64,000 nucleotides of DNA from Saccharopolyspora ipomoeae (GTDB lineage Bacteria; Actinomycetota; Actinomycetes; Mycobacteriales; Pseudonocardiaceae). Below the pieces are notes generated by a model, which was not told the origin of the DNA, searched no databases, and saw only the letters and a list, made by a program, of their open reading frames with translations. The stretch covers positions 1 to 64,000 of the forward strand of contig NZ_JASAOF010000016.1 of the NCBI RefSeq assembly GCF_029952525.1, written 5' to 3'. The translations under genes were made by a program, and so were the position numbers. Positions 24,923 through 33,331 of the stretch are shown piece by piece (within the stretch, counting starts at the first letter, position 1; every line of letters begins with the position of its first letter).

Positions 24923-26146
24923 ATGAGCGCCGGGCACGAAGTTCGGTTACTCGACGTCTTCAAGGGACAACCGAAGGCGGTGTGGATCACCGCCTTCGCG
25001 GCGGTCATCGCCTTCATGGGAATCGGCCTGGTCGACCCGATCCTGCTGTCCATCGCCGAGGCGATGCACGCGGGACCCGAGCAGGTCACCCTGCTGTTCT
25101 CGTCCTACCTGGGCGTTCAGGTCGTGGCCATGCTGATCACCGGTGCGTTCAGCGCCCGCTACGGGCCCAAGCGCACCGTGGTCACCGGCCTCGTCCTGAT
25201 CGTGCTGGCGACCGTCGCGTGCGCGCTGGCGAGCTCCATCGGCCAGCTCGTCGCGCTGCGCGCGGTGTGGGGCCTGGGCAACGCGTTCTTCATCGCCACC
25301 GCCCTGTCGGTGATCGTCGGCGCCGCCTCGGGCGGCCAGCAGGCCGCCATCCTGCTCTACGAGGCGGCGCTGGGCATCGGCCTGTCCACCGGTCCGCTGC
25401 TCGGCGCGCTGCTGGGCAACATCTCCTGGCGCGGCCCGTTCGCGGGCACCGCCGCGCTGATGGCCGTCGCGCTGATCCTCTCCGCCGGGTTCCTGCCCAA
25501 GGACGGCGACCGGTCCAGCCGCGCGAGGATCGGTGTCCTCGACCCGCTCAAGGCGCTCAAGCACAGCGGGCTGCTGCGCACCTCGCTCGGCTCGGCGCTC
25601 TACACCGCCAGCTTCTTCATCGTGCTGGCCTGGTCGCCGTTCGTGCTGGAGTACGGCGCGATCGCGGTCGGCCTGGTGTTCTTCGGCTGGGGCCTGTGCG
25701 TGGCGGTGGCCGGCGTGACGCTGGCGCCGAAGCTCGCGGCCCGCTTCGGCGAGGTCGGCGCCACGATCATCGCCGTGCTGCTCTACGCGGTGATCCTCGG
25801 CATCATGGCGCTGGGACCGAAACCGGTCGTGGTCGTCGGCGTGATCCTCAGCGGTCTGGCGTCGGGCCTGCTCAACACGCTGTTCACCGGGTCGGCGATG
25901 AGCGTGAGCGACGCGCCGCGCCCGGTCGCCAGCGCGGGCTACAACTTCTGCCGCTGGCTCGGCGGTGCCGCCGCGGCGACGCTGGTCGGCCACGTCGCGA
26001 CCTGGTTCGGCTCCAACCACGCCCCGTTCGGCGTGGGTGCGGCGCTGTGCGTGATCGCCGCGCTGCTGCTGGTCCCGGGCCTGCGCGGCAAGGGCGACGC
26101 GCAGCGGGTCCCGGCCGAGGCGGCCGTGGTCGGCGAAGAGGTCTGA
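24923..26146 (+). CDS. MFS transporter (DHA1-type exporter)
   Basis: A 407-residue membrane protein with about twelve helices. It has the drug:H+ antiporter family pattern: FMGIGLVDPILLSIAE in helix 1, ARYGPKRTVVTG (loop 2-3), LRAVWGLGNAFFIATALSVI and EAALGIGLSTGPLLGALLG (the motif C of antiporters in helix 5). An exporter of a small hydrophobic compound is likely. The start is set at the ATG at 24923 after GAGGGG; GTG 24917 and ATG 24905 are also in frame. Single gene. Confidence 0.85.
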   Translation: MSAGHEVRLLDVFKGQPKAVWITAFAAVIAFMGIGLVDPILLSIAEAMHAGPEQVTLLFSSYLGVQVVAMLITGAFSARYGPKRTVVTGLVLIVLATVACALASSIGQLVALRAVWGLGNAFFIATALSVIVGAASGGQQAAILLYEAALGIGLSTGPLLGALLGNISWRGPFAGTAALMAVALILSAGFLPKDGDRSSRARIGVLDPLKALKHSGLLRTSLGSALYTASFFIVLAWSPFVLEYGAIAVGLVFFGWGLCVAVAGVTLAPKLAARFGEVGATIIAVLLYAVILGIMALGPKPVVVVGVILSGLASGLLNTLFTGSAMSVSDAPRPVASAGYNFCRWLGGAAAATLVGHVATWFGSNHAPFGVGAALCVIAALLLVPGLRGKGDAQRVPAEAAVVGEEV

Positions 26147-26202
26147 TCGAGGCGGTTCGCGAAAGGGCGTGCGGGTCTTGACGATCCGCGCGCCCTTTCG
26201 CC

Positions 26203-26254
26203 GTTCGCCCAATGTTCGCCAAACGCTTGCGCCGCGTTCGCGGTCGCCTACGCT
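26203..26254 (+). promoter_or_regulatory. PHO-box-like direct repeats and -10 element before phoX1
   Basis: Four 11-base units in tandem: GTTCGCCCAAT (26203), GTTCGCCAAAC (26214), GCTTGCGCCGC (26225) and GTTCGCGGTCG (26236). They match the period and GTTC start of actinomycete PhoP binding units. TACGCT at 26249-26254 is a fitting -10. Position upstream of a phosphatase supports PhoRP control. Confidence 0.6.
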
Positions 26255-26286
26255 CCATGCCGTTCTCGAACAGCTTGGAGGTCCCG

Positions 26287-28242
26287 GTGGCTCCCGAACG
26301 TCGACTCCTGCCGCTGCTCAACGGCGGACGCGCCCGCGTCACCTGCCGCTACCGCTGCGGCGACCAGTGCTCCCAACACCCGCCGAACACCTCGGACAAC
26401 CCCACCTTCGGGCAAGCGCTGAACCAGGTCCTGAGCCGCCGCGGCCTGCTCAAGGCCGGGGCGGTGGCCTCGGCCGCGCTCGCCGTCCCCGCGCTCGCGT
26501 CCCGCGAGGCCGCCGCCGCGACCGGACTGGACTTCGTGCCGATCCGGCCGAACACCGAGGACGCGGTGGTGATCCCGGAGGGCTTCCAGCAGCAGGTCGT
26601 CATCCGCTGGGGCGACCCGATCCTGCCCGGCGCACCGGAGTTCGACTTCGACGCGCAGACCCCGGAGGCCCAGGAAGGCCAGTTCGGCTACAACAACGAC
26701 TTCTGCGCGCTGCTGCCGCTGCCCGACGGGCGCCGGCTGATGATCAACAACCACGAGTACGTCACCGAGGAGTTCGTCTTCCGCGGCTACGACGCCGACA
26801 ACCCCACCGAGCAGCAGGCCCGGATCTCCTGGGCCGCGCACGGGCTCTCGGTCGTGGTGCTGGACGACAAGAAGCCGGTGCTCGACCCGCTGAACCGGCG
26901 GATCACCCTCACCACCCCGTTCGAGCTGCGCGGACCCGCCGCGGGAAGCGAGTTCCTGAAGACCCCCGCTGACCCGACGGGCACGCGCTCGCTGGGCACC
27001 ATGAACAACTGCTCGGGCGGCGTGACGCCGTGGGGCACGATCCTGTCCGGCGAGGAGAACTTCCACCAGTACTTCGCCCACGCCGACTCCGTCACCGACC
27101 CGACGACGCGGGAACGCCTCGCGCGCTACGGCGTGGAGGGAGCCGAGACCGACCGCAAGTGGGAGCGCTTCGACTCGCGCTGGGACCTCTCCCAGCAGGT
27201 CAACGAGCCAAACCGGTTCGGCTGGATCGTGGAGGTCGACCCGCACGACCCGTCCTCCACGCCGGTCAAGCACACCGCTCTCGGCCGGTTCAAGCACGAG
27301 GGCGCCAACATCCGCGTCCTCGACGACGGCCGCGTCGCCGCCTACCTGGGCGATGACGAGAAGTTCGAGTACCTGTACCGGTTCGTCTCCGACGGCGCGG
27401 TGAAACCCGGCGGCAGCGGCCTCGCGCGCAGGCACAACATGGCGCTGCTGGATTCCGGCACGCTCTACGTCGCCAAGCTCACCGGCGACAGCCCCGGGGA
27501 GATCGACGGGTCCGGGACGCTGCCCTCCGACGGCGAGTTCGACGGCGCGGGCGAGTGGATCCCGTTGGCGCACAACGACACCAGCTTCGTCGAGGGCATG
27601 AGCGCCGAGGAGGTCTACGTCTTCACGCGGCTGGCCGCCGACAAGGCGGGCGCCACCAAGATGGACCGGCCCGAGGACGTCCAGCCGCACCCGACGACCG
27701 GGCGGGTCTACGCCGCGCTGACCAACAACTCCGACCGCGGCACCGACGGCGAGGCCCCGGCCGACGAGCCGAACCCGCGCAACACCAACAAGCACGGCCA
27801 GGTCCTGGAGCTCGACGACGACCCGGCGGGCGTCCGGTTCGCCTGGCGGCTGCTGCTGGTCTGCGGCGATCCGGCCGACCCGTCGACCTACTTCGCCGGG
27901 TACGACAAGTCGCAGGTCAGCCCGATCACCTGCCCGGACAACGTCGCCTTCGACAGCCGCGGCAACCTGTGGATCACCACCGATTCCAGCGGCGAGCTCG
28001 GTTTCAACGACGGCCTCTACGCCGTCCCGCTGGAAGGCCCGGAACGCGGCCACGTCAAGGCATTCCTCAGCGTCCCCCGGGGCGCGGAAGCCTGCGGCCC
28101 GGTCATCGAGGACGACCTCGTCCTCGTCTCGGCCCAGCACCCCGGCGAGGTGGACGGCGCCAACGCCGACAACCCCGCCAGCCACTGGCCGGACGGAGGC
28201 ACCACGCAACCCCGCCCCTCGGTGGTCGCCGTCTGGCGCTGA
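26287..28242 (+). CDS. PhoX-family alkaline phosphatase (DUF839), first copy
   Basis: A 651-residue protein. A cysteine-rich N-terminus (TCRYRCGDQCSQHPPNTS) precedes a twin-arginine signal (SRRGLLKAG, hydrophobic stretch, ALASREAAAAT), so it should be exported folded by Tat. The PhoX domain fills the rest: NNDFCALLPL, MINNHEYV, WGTILSGEENFHQYF, TALGRFKHEGAN, KMDRPEDVQPHPTTGRVYAALTNNS, CPDNVAFDSRGNLWITTDS. PhoX enzymes use iron and calcium to release phosphate from esters. GTG at 26287 is chosen because GGAGG lies six bases before it. A close paralogue lies at 29591. Confidence 0.92.
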   Translation: MAPERRLLPLLNGGRARVTCRYRCGDQCSQHPPNTSDNPTFGQALNQVLSRRGLLKAGAVASAALAVPALASREAAAATGLDFVPIRPNTEDAVVIPEGFQQQVVIRWGDPILPGAPEFDFDAQTPEAQEGQFGYNNDFCALLPLPDGRRLMINNHEYVTEEFVFRGYDADNPTEQQARISWAAHGLSVVVLDDKKPVLDPLNRRITLTTPFELRGPAAGSEFLKTPADPTGTRSLGTMNNCSGGVTPWGTILSGEENFHQYFAHADSVTDPTTRERLARYGVEGAETDRKWERFDSRWDLSQQVNEPNRFGWIVEVDPHDPSSTPVKHTALGRFKHEGANIRVLDDGRVAAYLGDDEKFEYLYRFVSDGAVKPGGSGLARRHNMALLDSGTLYVAKLTGDSPGEIDGSGTLPSDGEFDGAGEWIPLAHNDTSFVEGMSAEEVYVFTRLAADKAGATKMDRPEDVQPHPTTGRVYAALTNNSDRGTDGEAPADEPNPRNTNKHGQVLELDDDPAGVRFAWRLLLVCGDPADPSTYFAGYDKSQVSPITCPDNVAFDSRGNLWITTDSSGELGFNDGLYAVPLEGPERGHVKAFLSVPRGAEACGPVIEDDLVLVSAQHPGEVDGANADNPASHWPDGGTTQPRPSVVAVWR

Positions 28243-28289
28243 GGCGGGGGTCTGAGATGGGGGACTGAGATAGGTGCGCCGAGGTAGGG

Positions 28290-28363
28290 GGCGGTTTTAG
28301 CCATAACTGTCCATGATCGACGCCCCTTTTGTCCGGACTGTTATGGCTAAAACCGTCCCCTGC
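28290..28363. repeat. Dispersed palindromic repeat family 1, copy B
   Basis: Arms CGGTTTTAGCCATAA (28292-28306) and TTATGGCTAAAACCG (28341-28355) around a centre that is the reverse complement of the centre in copies A and C (CCTTTTGTCCGGAC here). It sits between the convergent ends of phoX1 and the erm-like gene, where it would serve as terminator. Confidence 0.82.
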
Positions 28364-28384
28364 CCGCGCTCCAGCCCCGGCGGA

Positions 28385-29119
28385 TCAGCTCCTGAGCCTC
28401 CGGTAGAGGCGCACCCAGGACCGGGGCGGCAGATCCTTCGGGAGCGGCGGCAAGCCGTGCGCGCGAAGGCCGGTCGCATTGCGGATCATCTCCGCGAGCG
28501 ACCGGCCTCTCGCCTGGTAGACGGCCTCGACGAAGGACTGGTAGTCGGAACGGCACTCCTCCGGGAGCAGTCGGCGCCTGGTGATGCGGAGGATTCCGCC
28601 GTCGCAGGCCGGGATCGGGCGGAAGTGGCGGGCCGGGACCTCACCCACCAGCCGGAAGTCGAACCACGGGGACCACTGCGCGTTGAGCTGACTTCCTCCC
28701 CTCGCCCGCTTCCTGGCCACCTCGTGCTGGACCAGCAGGACCGCTTCGGTCCAGTCGGGGAGGCCGAGCAGGCGGCGGGTCGTGGCCGTGGTGATGCCGA
28801 ACGGCAGGTTGCCGACCACCGCGTGCGGTCGCGTCGGGAACCGGAATTCCCGCATGTCGCAGCGGTGGAGGCGCACTTGCGGGAATTCGGCGGCCAGGCG
28901 GTCGGCCCAGCGCGGGTCGAGTTCGACCGCGATCACCGGGCGCCCGAGCTCGACGAGCTCCCGGGTGAGGGCGCCGCGGCCCGCCCCGAGTTCGACGACC
29001 GGGTTCGGCGACGGCGTCAGCGCACGCGCGATGCGCCCAGCCGCGGACGGGTTGATCAGGAAGTTCTGGCCGAGTTCGCGGCGCGCTCGATCGCGCGCCG
29101 ACCTGCGGCGAGAGGACAT
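28385..29119 (-). CDS. Erm-type 23S rRNA adenine N6-methyltransferase
   Basis: A 244-residue enzyme with ELGQNFLINP at the start, SAM motif I VVELGAGRGALTREL (about 42-56), AVELDP, and motif IV NLPFGIT (104-110). The KsgA-like N/C ends and the EVARKRARGG segment place it with Erm methylases, which methylate A2058 of 23S rRNA and give macrolide-lincosamide-streptogramin B resistance. KsgA itself is longer and has different C-terminal parts. GCAGGAGC precedes the ATG. It is inserted between two phoX genes on the opposite strand. Resistance phenotype is inference. Confidence 0.85.
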   Translation of the reverse strand: MSSRRRSARDRARRELGQNFLINPSAAGRIARALTPSPNPVVELGAGRGALTRELVELGRPVIAVELDPRWADRLAAEFPQVRLHRCDMREFRFPTRPHAVVGNLPFGITTATTRRLLGLPDWTEAVLLVQHEVARKRARGGSQLNAQWSPWFDFRLVGEVPARHFRPIPACDGGILRITRRRLLPEECRSDYQSFVEAVYQARGRSLAEMIRNATGLRAHGLPPLPKDLPPRSWVRLYRRLRS

Positions 29120-29155
29120 GGGGACTGCTCCTGCACTCGCGAACCGGATGGGGAA

Positions 29156-29226
29156 CCGGGTCTCGCGCGCGCAGGCAGGCAGCGAATCACCGCAGCATCA
29201 ACCGCGCGTCGGGCGACGAGACCCGG
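29156..29226 (-). promoter_or_regulatory. Possible attenuator leader of the erm-like gene
   Basis: On the minus strand CCGGGTCTCG (29226-29217) pairs perfectly with CGAGACCCGG (29165-29156), 37 bases before the erm start. Between them lies a minicistron ATG-CTG-CGG-TGA (29198-29187), encoding M-L-R. Leader minicistrons with downstream base pairing are known in erm attenuation; whether this one works so is untested. Confidence 0.35.
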
Positions 29227-29379
29227 ACGCGAACGGCGACGCGATTCGACGAGCCGCGCCGCCTAGGCGGAACGCAGCCGGATGAAGAAAGCAGCAGAAC
29301 AAAGCCCCATGTCGACAAACCTACAAGCCCCCACCCCACCCCCGAAACCGATTTTTCCACCCCTCCCGACTCGCCCGGG

Positions 29380-29434
29380 GTCGAAAACCGCGGTTTTCGA
29401 CCGACGAATGTTGCGGTTCTTGACCTGGGGAGGG
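29380..29434. repeat. Dispersed repeat family 3, copy A
   Basis: GTCGAAAACCGCGGTTTTCG (29380-29399), then GCGGTTCTTGAC and GGGGAGGG. The core AAAACCGCGGTTTT is a perfect palindrome. Other copies: 37261-37316 and 42747-42801. Confidence 0.75.
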
Positions 29435-29501
29435 TGTGGCGAGGCGTCGGCGGGTGACCGGTGGGGTGGCGGGCGCTGGTTTTGGCGACTCTGCGTTGCT
29501 T

Positions 29502-29556
29502 GTTCGGTTCTTGTTCACCCGGATGTACCGGGGAGATCGCCCGATCTGTCTAGCGT
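29502..29556 (+). promoter_or_regulatory. PHO-box-like repeats and -10 element before phoX2
   Basis: GTTCGGTTCTT (29502) and GTTCACCCGGA (29513) are tandem 11-base units; the second is very close to the Streptomyces PhoP unit GTTCACCCGG. TAGCGT at 29551-29556 is a fitting -10. The same layout precedes phoX1. Confidence 0.6.
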
Positions 29557-29590
29557 TCGAGTGTTCCGAACGAATCTCCTGGAGGTCCGC

Positions 29591-31648
29591 TTGTCTTCCC
29601 GACAGGACAGCGGGCGGGTCATCCCGCTCCCCCTCGCGTCCCACCACAGCGCGAGCCGATCCTCGATCACCTGCAAGTACCGCTGCGGCAACGCATGCCA
29701 GCACGAGGCGCCGAACACCTCCGGCAACGCCTACTTCGGTGACATCGTCGAGTCCGTGCTCAGCCGCCGCGGCGCGCTCAAGGCCACCGGCGCGCTCGCG
29801 CTCACGGTCGGCGGGGCGTCCCTGCTCACCGGCACCGCGGCCGCCGCACCCCGGCCCGCCGCGACCGGCGGCGCGGTGCCCGGCACCGACTTCGCGCCCG
29901 TCGCGCCGAACACCGAGGACGCCGTGGTCACCGCCGACGGCTACCGGCAAGGCGTCGTGATCCGCTGGGGAGACCCGGTCGTCGAGGGCGCGCCCGAGTT
30001 CGACTTCGCGAACCAGAGCGCCGCCGCCCAGGAGAAGCAGTTCGGCTACAACAACGACTTCGCCGAGCTCATCGCCCTGGACCGGACCGGATCCCAGAGC
30101 CTGCTGGTGTGCAACCACGAGTACACCACCGAGGAGCACATGTTCCTCGGCTACGACGAGAACAACCCCACCGAGGAGCAGGCCAAGATCGCCTGGGCCG
30201 CGCACGGCCTCTCGGTGGTGCTCGTCGAGCGCCAGGACGACGGCGGCCTCAAGCCGGCGCCGAGCCGCTACAACCGGCGCATCACCCTCAACACCCCGTT
30301 CGAGCTGCGCGGACCGGCCGCGGGCAGCGACCTGCTCAAGACCTCGGTCGACCCGACCGGCACGAAGGTCTTCGGCACCCAGAACAACTGCTCCGGCAGC
30401 CTCACGCCGTGGGGCACGATCCTGTCCGGCGAGGAGAACTTCAACCAGTACTTCGCCAACGCCGACACGGTCACCGACCCGGCCGCCAAGGAGCGCCTCG
30501 ACCGCTACGGCTTCGAAGGCACCGCCAGCACCCGCAAGTGGGAGCGGTTCGACAAGCGCTGGGACATCGCGCAGGAACCCAACGAGGTCAACCGGTTCGG
30601 CTGGATCGTCGAGATCGACCCGAACGACCCGACCTCCACGCCGGTCAAGCACACCGCGCTCGGCCGCTTCAAGCACGAGGGCGCCGCCGTCCAGATCGCC
30701 GACGACGGCCGCGTCGTGGCCTACACCGGTGACGACGAGCGCTTCGACTACATCTACAAGTTCGTCTCCCGCGGCAAGGTCAAGCAGGGCACCAGCGCCC
30801 TGGCCCGCAGGCACAACATGAGCCTGCTCGACGACGGCACGCTCTACGTCGCCAAGTTCACCGGCAACAGCCCGGCCGGCGAGATCGACGGCACCGGGAC
30901 GCTGCCCTCCGACGGCAAGTTCGACGGCATCGGCGAGTGGATCGCGCTGGCCAGCGGCACCGAGTCCTTCGTCCCCGGCTTCACCGCCGAGGAGGTCTAC
31001 GTCTTCACGCGCCTGGCCGCCGACAAGGCCGGTGCCACCAAGATGGACCGGCCGGAGGACATCCAGCCGAACCCGGTCAACGGCAAGGTCTACTGCGCGC
31101 TGACCAACAACAGCAACCGCGGCAGCGAGGGCAACGCCGCTCCGGACGAGGCCAACCCGCGCGTCGGCAACAAGCACGGCCACGTGCTGGAGCTCGACGA
31201 CGACACCACCGGCACCCGCTTCGGCTGGAACCTGCTGCTGGTGTGCGGCGACCCGAACGACGCGGGCACCTACTTCGGCGGCTTCGACAAGGCGCAGGTC
31301 AGCCCGATCTCGTGCCCGGACAACGTGGCCTTCGACCGCCACGGCAACCTGTGGATCTCCACCGACGGCAACGCGCTGGACTCCAACGACGGCCTGTTCG
31401 CGGTGCCGGTCGACGGTCCCGAGCGCGGTTTCGTCAAGCAGTTCCTGACGGTGCCCAAGGGCGCCGAGACCTGCGGTCCCGTGGTGCGCGACAAGGTCGT
31501 GACCGTCGCGGTCCAGCACCCCGGCGAGATCGACGGGCACAACGCGGGCAACCCGGCATCGCACTGGCCCGACGGCGGCACCTCCCAGCCGCGCCCGTCG
31601 GTCGTGGCGATCTGGCGCGAGGACGGCGGTGAGATCGGCCGCGGCTGA
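29591..31648 (+). CDS. PhoX-family alkaline phosphatase (DUF839), second copy
   Basis: A 685-residue paralogue of the phoX1 product, with long stretches of identity. The N-terminal cysteine cluster is TCKYRCGNACQHEAPNTS, the Tat signal SRRGALKATGALALTVGGAS with cleavage near TAAAAPR. PhoX motifs recur: NNDFAELIAL, VCNHEYTTEEHMFLGY, WGTILSGEENFNQYF, TALGRFKHEGAAV, KMDRPEDIQPNP, CPDNVAFDRHGNLWISTDG. TTG at 29591 is chosen because GGAGG lies five bases before it and the resulting N-terminus aligns with phoX1. Exported phosphatase for phosphate scavenging. Confidence 0.92.
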   Translation: MSSRQDSGRVIPLPLASHHSASRSSITCKYRCGNACQHEAPNTSGNAYFGDIVESVLSRRGALKATGALALTVGGASLLTGTAAAAPRPAATGGAVPGTDFAPVAPNTEDAVVTADGYRQGVVIRWGDPVVEGAPEFDFANQSAAAQEKQFGYNNDFAELIALDRTGSQSLLVCNHEYTTEEHMFLGYDENNPTEEQAKIAWAAHGLSVVLVERQDDGGLKPAPSRYNRRITLNTPFELRGPAAGSDLLKTSVDPTGTKVFGTQNNCSGSLTPWGTILSGEENFNQYFANADTVTDPAAKERLDRYGFEGTASTRKWERFDKRWDIAQEPNEVNRFGWIVEIDPNDPTSTPVKHTALGRFKHEGAAVQIADDGRVVAYTGDDERFDYIYKFVSRGKVKQGTSALARRHNMSLLDDGTLYVAKFTGNSPAGEIDGTGTLPSDGKFDGIGEWIALASGTESFVPGFTAEEVYVFTRLAADKAGATKMDRPEDIQPNPVNGKVYCALTNNSNRGSEGNAAPDEANPRVGNKHGHVLELDDDTTGTRFGWNLLLVCGDPNDAGTYFGGFDKAQVSPISCPDNVAFDRHGNLWISTDGNALDSNDGLFAVPVDGPERGFVKQFLTVPKGAETCGPVVRDKVVTVAVQHPGEIDGHNAGNPASHWPDGGTSQPRPSVVAIWREDGGEIGRG

Positions 31649-31730
31649 TCTCACCTTGCGAGCGCGGGGGTCTCCGGCGGAAGCCGGGGGCCCTCGTTGC
31701 GTTCCGGGCCCACCACCCCCGCCCCGAGGC

Positions 31731-31786
31731 AGTTGACGGAATACGGCCGTAATCCGTCACCGGATTACGGCCGTATTCCGTCAACT
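31731..31786. terminator. Perfect 26-bp hairpin
   Basis: Two 26-base arms (31731-31756 and 31761-31786; outer AGTTGACGGAATACGG) with loop TCAC. It is one of the longest perfect hairpins in the window, in the convergent gap after phoX2. Its inner ATACGGCCGTAAT is itself palindromic. Confidence 0.85.
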
Positions 31787-31820
31787 GAACCCCGCGTCAG
31801 GAGCTGGTCACCTCCGTCGA

Positions 31821-31866
31821 CCCGATTTCAAGGGAAGTCGGGGACCGAAGTTCCATTGAAATCGGG
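31821..31866. repeat. Dispersed palindromic repeat family 2, copy B
   Basis: CCCGATTTCAAGGGAAGTCGG on the left and TTCCATTGAAATCGGG on the right, with an 11-bp perfect outer inverted repeat. It lies 15 bases from the stop of the convergent MFS gene. Confidence 0.8.
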
Positions 31867-31880
31867 TCGTCCCGGCGGGA

Positions 31881-33230
31881 TCAGGGTTCGGGGGTGGGGT
31901 TGGGTTCTGAGGTGGGGTTCTGCTTGGGGGCCGATTTCAGGGCGATGACCGTGAAGGCGGCGGCGATCATGACGATGCCGACGACCCAGAGCCCGGAGCG
32001 CTGGGAGCCGGTGACGTCGGCCAGCGCGCCCGTGACGTAGGGGGCGGCGAAGCCGCTGATGTTGCCCAGCGAGTTGATCAGCGCGATGCCGCCGGCCGCC
32101 GCGGCACCGGCGAGGAAGTTGCTGGGCAGCGCCCAGAACGTCGGCAGGGCGGCGCAGACGCCGACCGCGCAGATCGTCACCGCGACCATCGCCAGGTACG
32201 GGTTGCCCAGGTACAGCGCGACGGGGATCGCGACGCCGCCGAGCAGCATCGGCAGCGCCACGTGCCAGACCCGCTCGCGGGTGCGGTCGCCGTGCGCCGC
32301 CCAGATCACCATCGCGATCGCGCCGATCACGTACGGAACCGCCGTGACCAGACCCGCTTCCATCGTGGACAGGTCCGTGCCGTACTGCTGCTCGAAGCCC
32401 TTGATGATCGTCGGCAGGAAGAAGCCCAGCGCGTAGAGGCCGTAGGCGATGCCGAAGTAGACGAACGCCAGCGCCAGGATCCGCGGGTGCGTGAGGGCCT
32501 TGCGCAGCGGCCACGCGTGGGCGGCCTCGGTCTCGGCGCGCTCGGCCTCCAGCTGCCCGGACAGCCACTCCCGCTCCTCGGCCTTGAGCCACTTGGCCTG
32601 CTCAGGCCGGTCGGTGAGGAAGAACCAGGTGGCCACGGCCAGCAGCATCGCCGGGACGCCCTCGACCAGGAACATGAACCGCCAGCCGGACAGGCCGAAG
32701 ACGCCGTGACCGCTGGAGATCAGCGCGCTGGACACGGTCGCGCCGATGGCGCTGGAGACCGGGACGGCCGCCATGAACAGCGCCACGGCCTTGGCCCGCT
32801 GCACCGCGGGGAACCAGTACGTGAGGTACAGGATGATGCCCGGGAAGAACCCGGCCTCGGCGACGCCCAGCAGGAACCGCAGCACCACCAGGGCCGTCGC
32901 GTTCGGCACGAAGGCCATCACGGTCGCGACGATCCCCCAGGTGATCATGATCCGGGCGAGCCACTTGCGGGCGCCGAAGCGGTGCAGAGCGAGGTTGCTC
33001 GGCACCTCCAGCACCAGGTAGCCGAGGAAGAAGATCCCGGAGGCGAATCCGAAGACCGTTGCGGTCATGCCCAGTTCGTCGTTCATCCCGTTCGGCCCGG
33101 CGAACCCGATGTTCACCCGGTCCAGGTAGTTGACGAAGTACAGCAGGCACAGGAAGGGCATCAGCCGGATCGCGACCTTGCGCAGGACCCGGTTCTGCAT
33201 CTCTGCAGAGGCGACGTTGACGCTGCTCAC
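31881..33230 (-). CDS. MFS transporter, anion:cation symporter (ACS) family
   Basis: A protein of about 449 residues with twelve helices. ACS features are LCLLYFVNYLDRVNIGFAG in helix 1, FLGYLVLEVPSNLALHRFGARKWLARI (helix 2 and loop), RFLLGVAEAGFFPGIILYL in helix 4, and FLTDRPEQAKWLKAEEREWL before the long central loop. Relatives import organic acids such as phthalate, tartrate or glucarate. The start is uncertain: GTG 33230 (SSVNVASAEMQNR) or TTG 33266. It is divergent from an SDR gene. Pro-rich C-terminal tail. Confidence 0.85.
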   Translation of the reverse strand: MSSVNVASAEMQNRVLRKVAIRLMPFLCLLYFVNYLDRVNIGFAGPNGMNDELGMTATVFGFASGIFFLGYLVLEVPSNLALHRFGARKWLARIMITWGIVATVMAFVPNATALVVLRFLLGVAEAGFFPGIILYLTYWFPAVQRAKAVALFMAAVPVSSAIGATVSSALISSGHGVFGLSGWRFMFLVEGVPAMLLAVATWFFLTDRPEQAKWLKAEEREWLSGQLEAERAETEAAHAWPLRKALTHPRILALAFVYFGIAYGLYALGFFLPTIIKGFEQQYGTDLSTMEAGLVTAVPYVIGAIAMVIWAAHGDRTRERVWHVALPMLLGGVAIPVALYLGNPYLAMVAVTICAVGVCAALPTFWALPSNFLAGAAAAGGIALINSLGNISGFAAPYVTGALADVTGSQRSGLWVVGIVMIAAAFTVIALKSAPKQNPTSEPNPTPEP

Positions 33231-33331
33231 CCGAAGGGCATACGCGCCGCTCGGCCACCGGGTCAAGGGAGGACCGGTGGATGGGACGGCCGGTCGCTCG
33301 GGTGAATTGCACCACCTGTAGCGTTACAGAC

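Larger units (their letters stand above)
29120..29590. other. Divergent intergenic region between erm-like gene and phoX2
   Basis: 471 bases. It contains the erm leader with a perfect inverted repeat (29156-29226), repeat family 3 copy A (29380-29434), and the phoX2 PHO-box/promoter (29502-29556). An open frame continues upstream of phoX2 through here but has non-coding composition. Confidence 0.6.
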
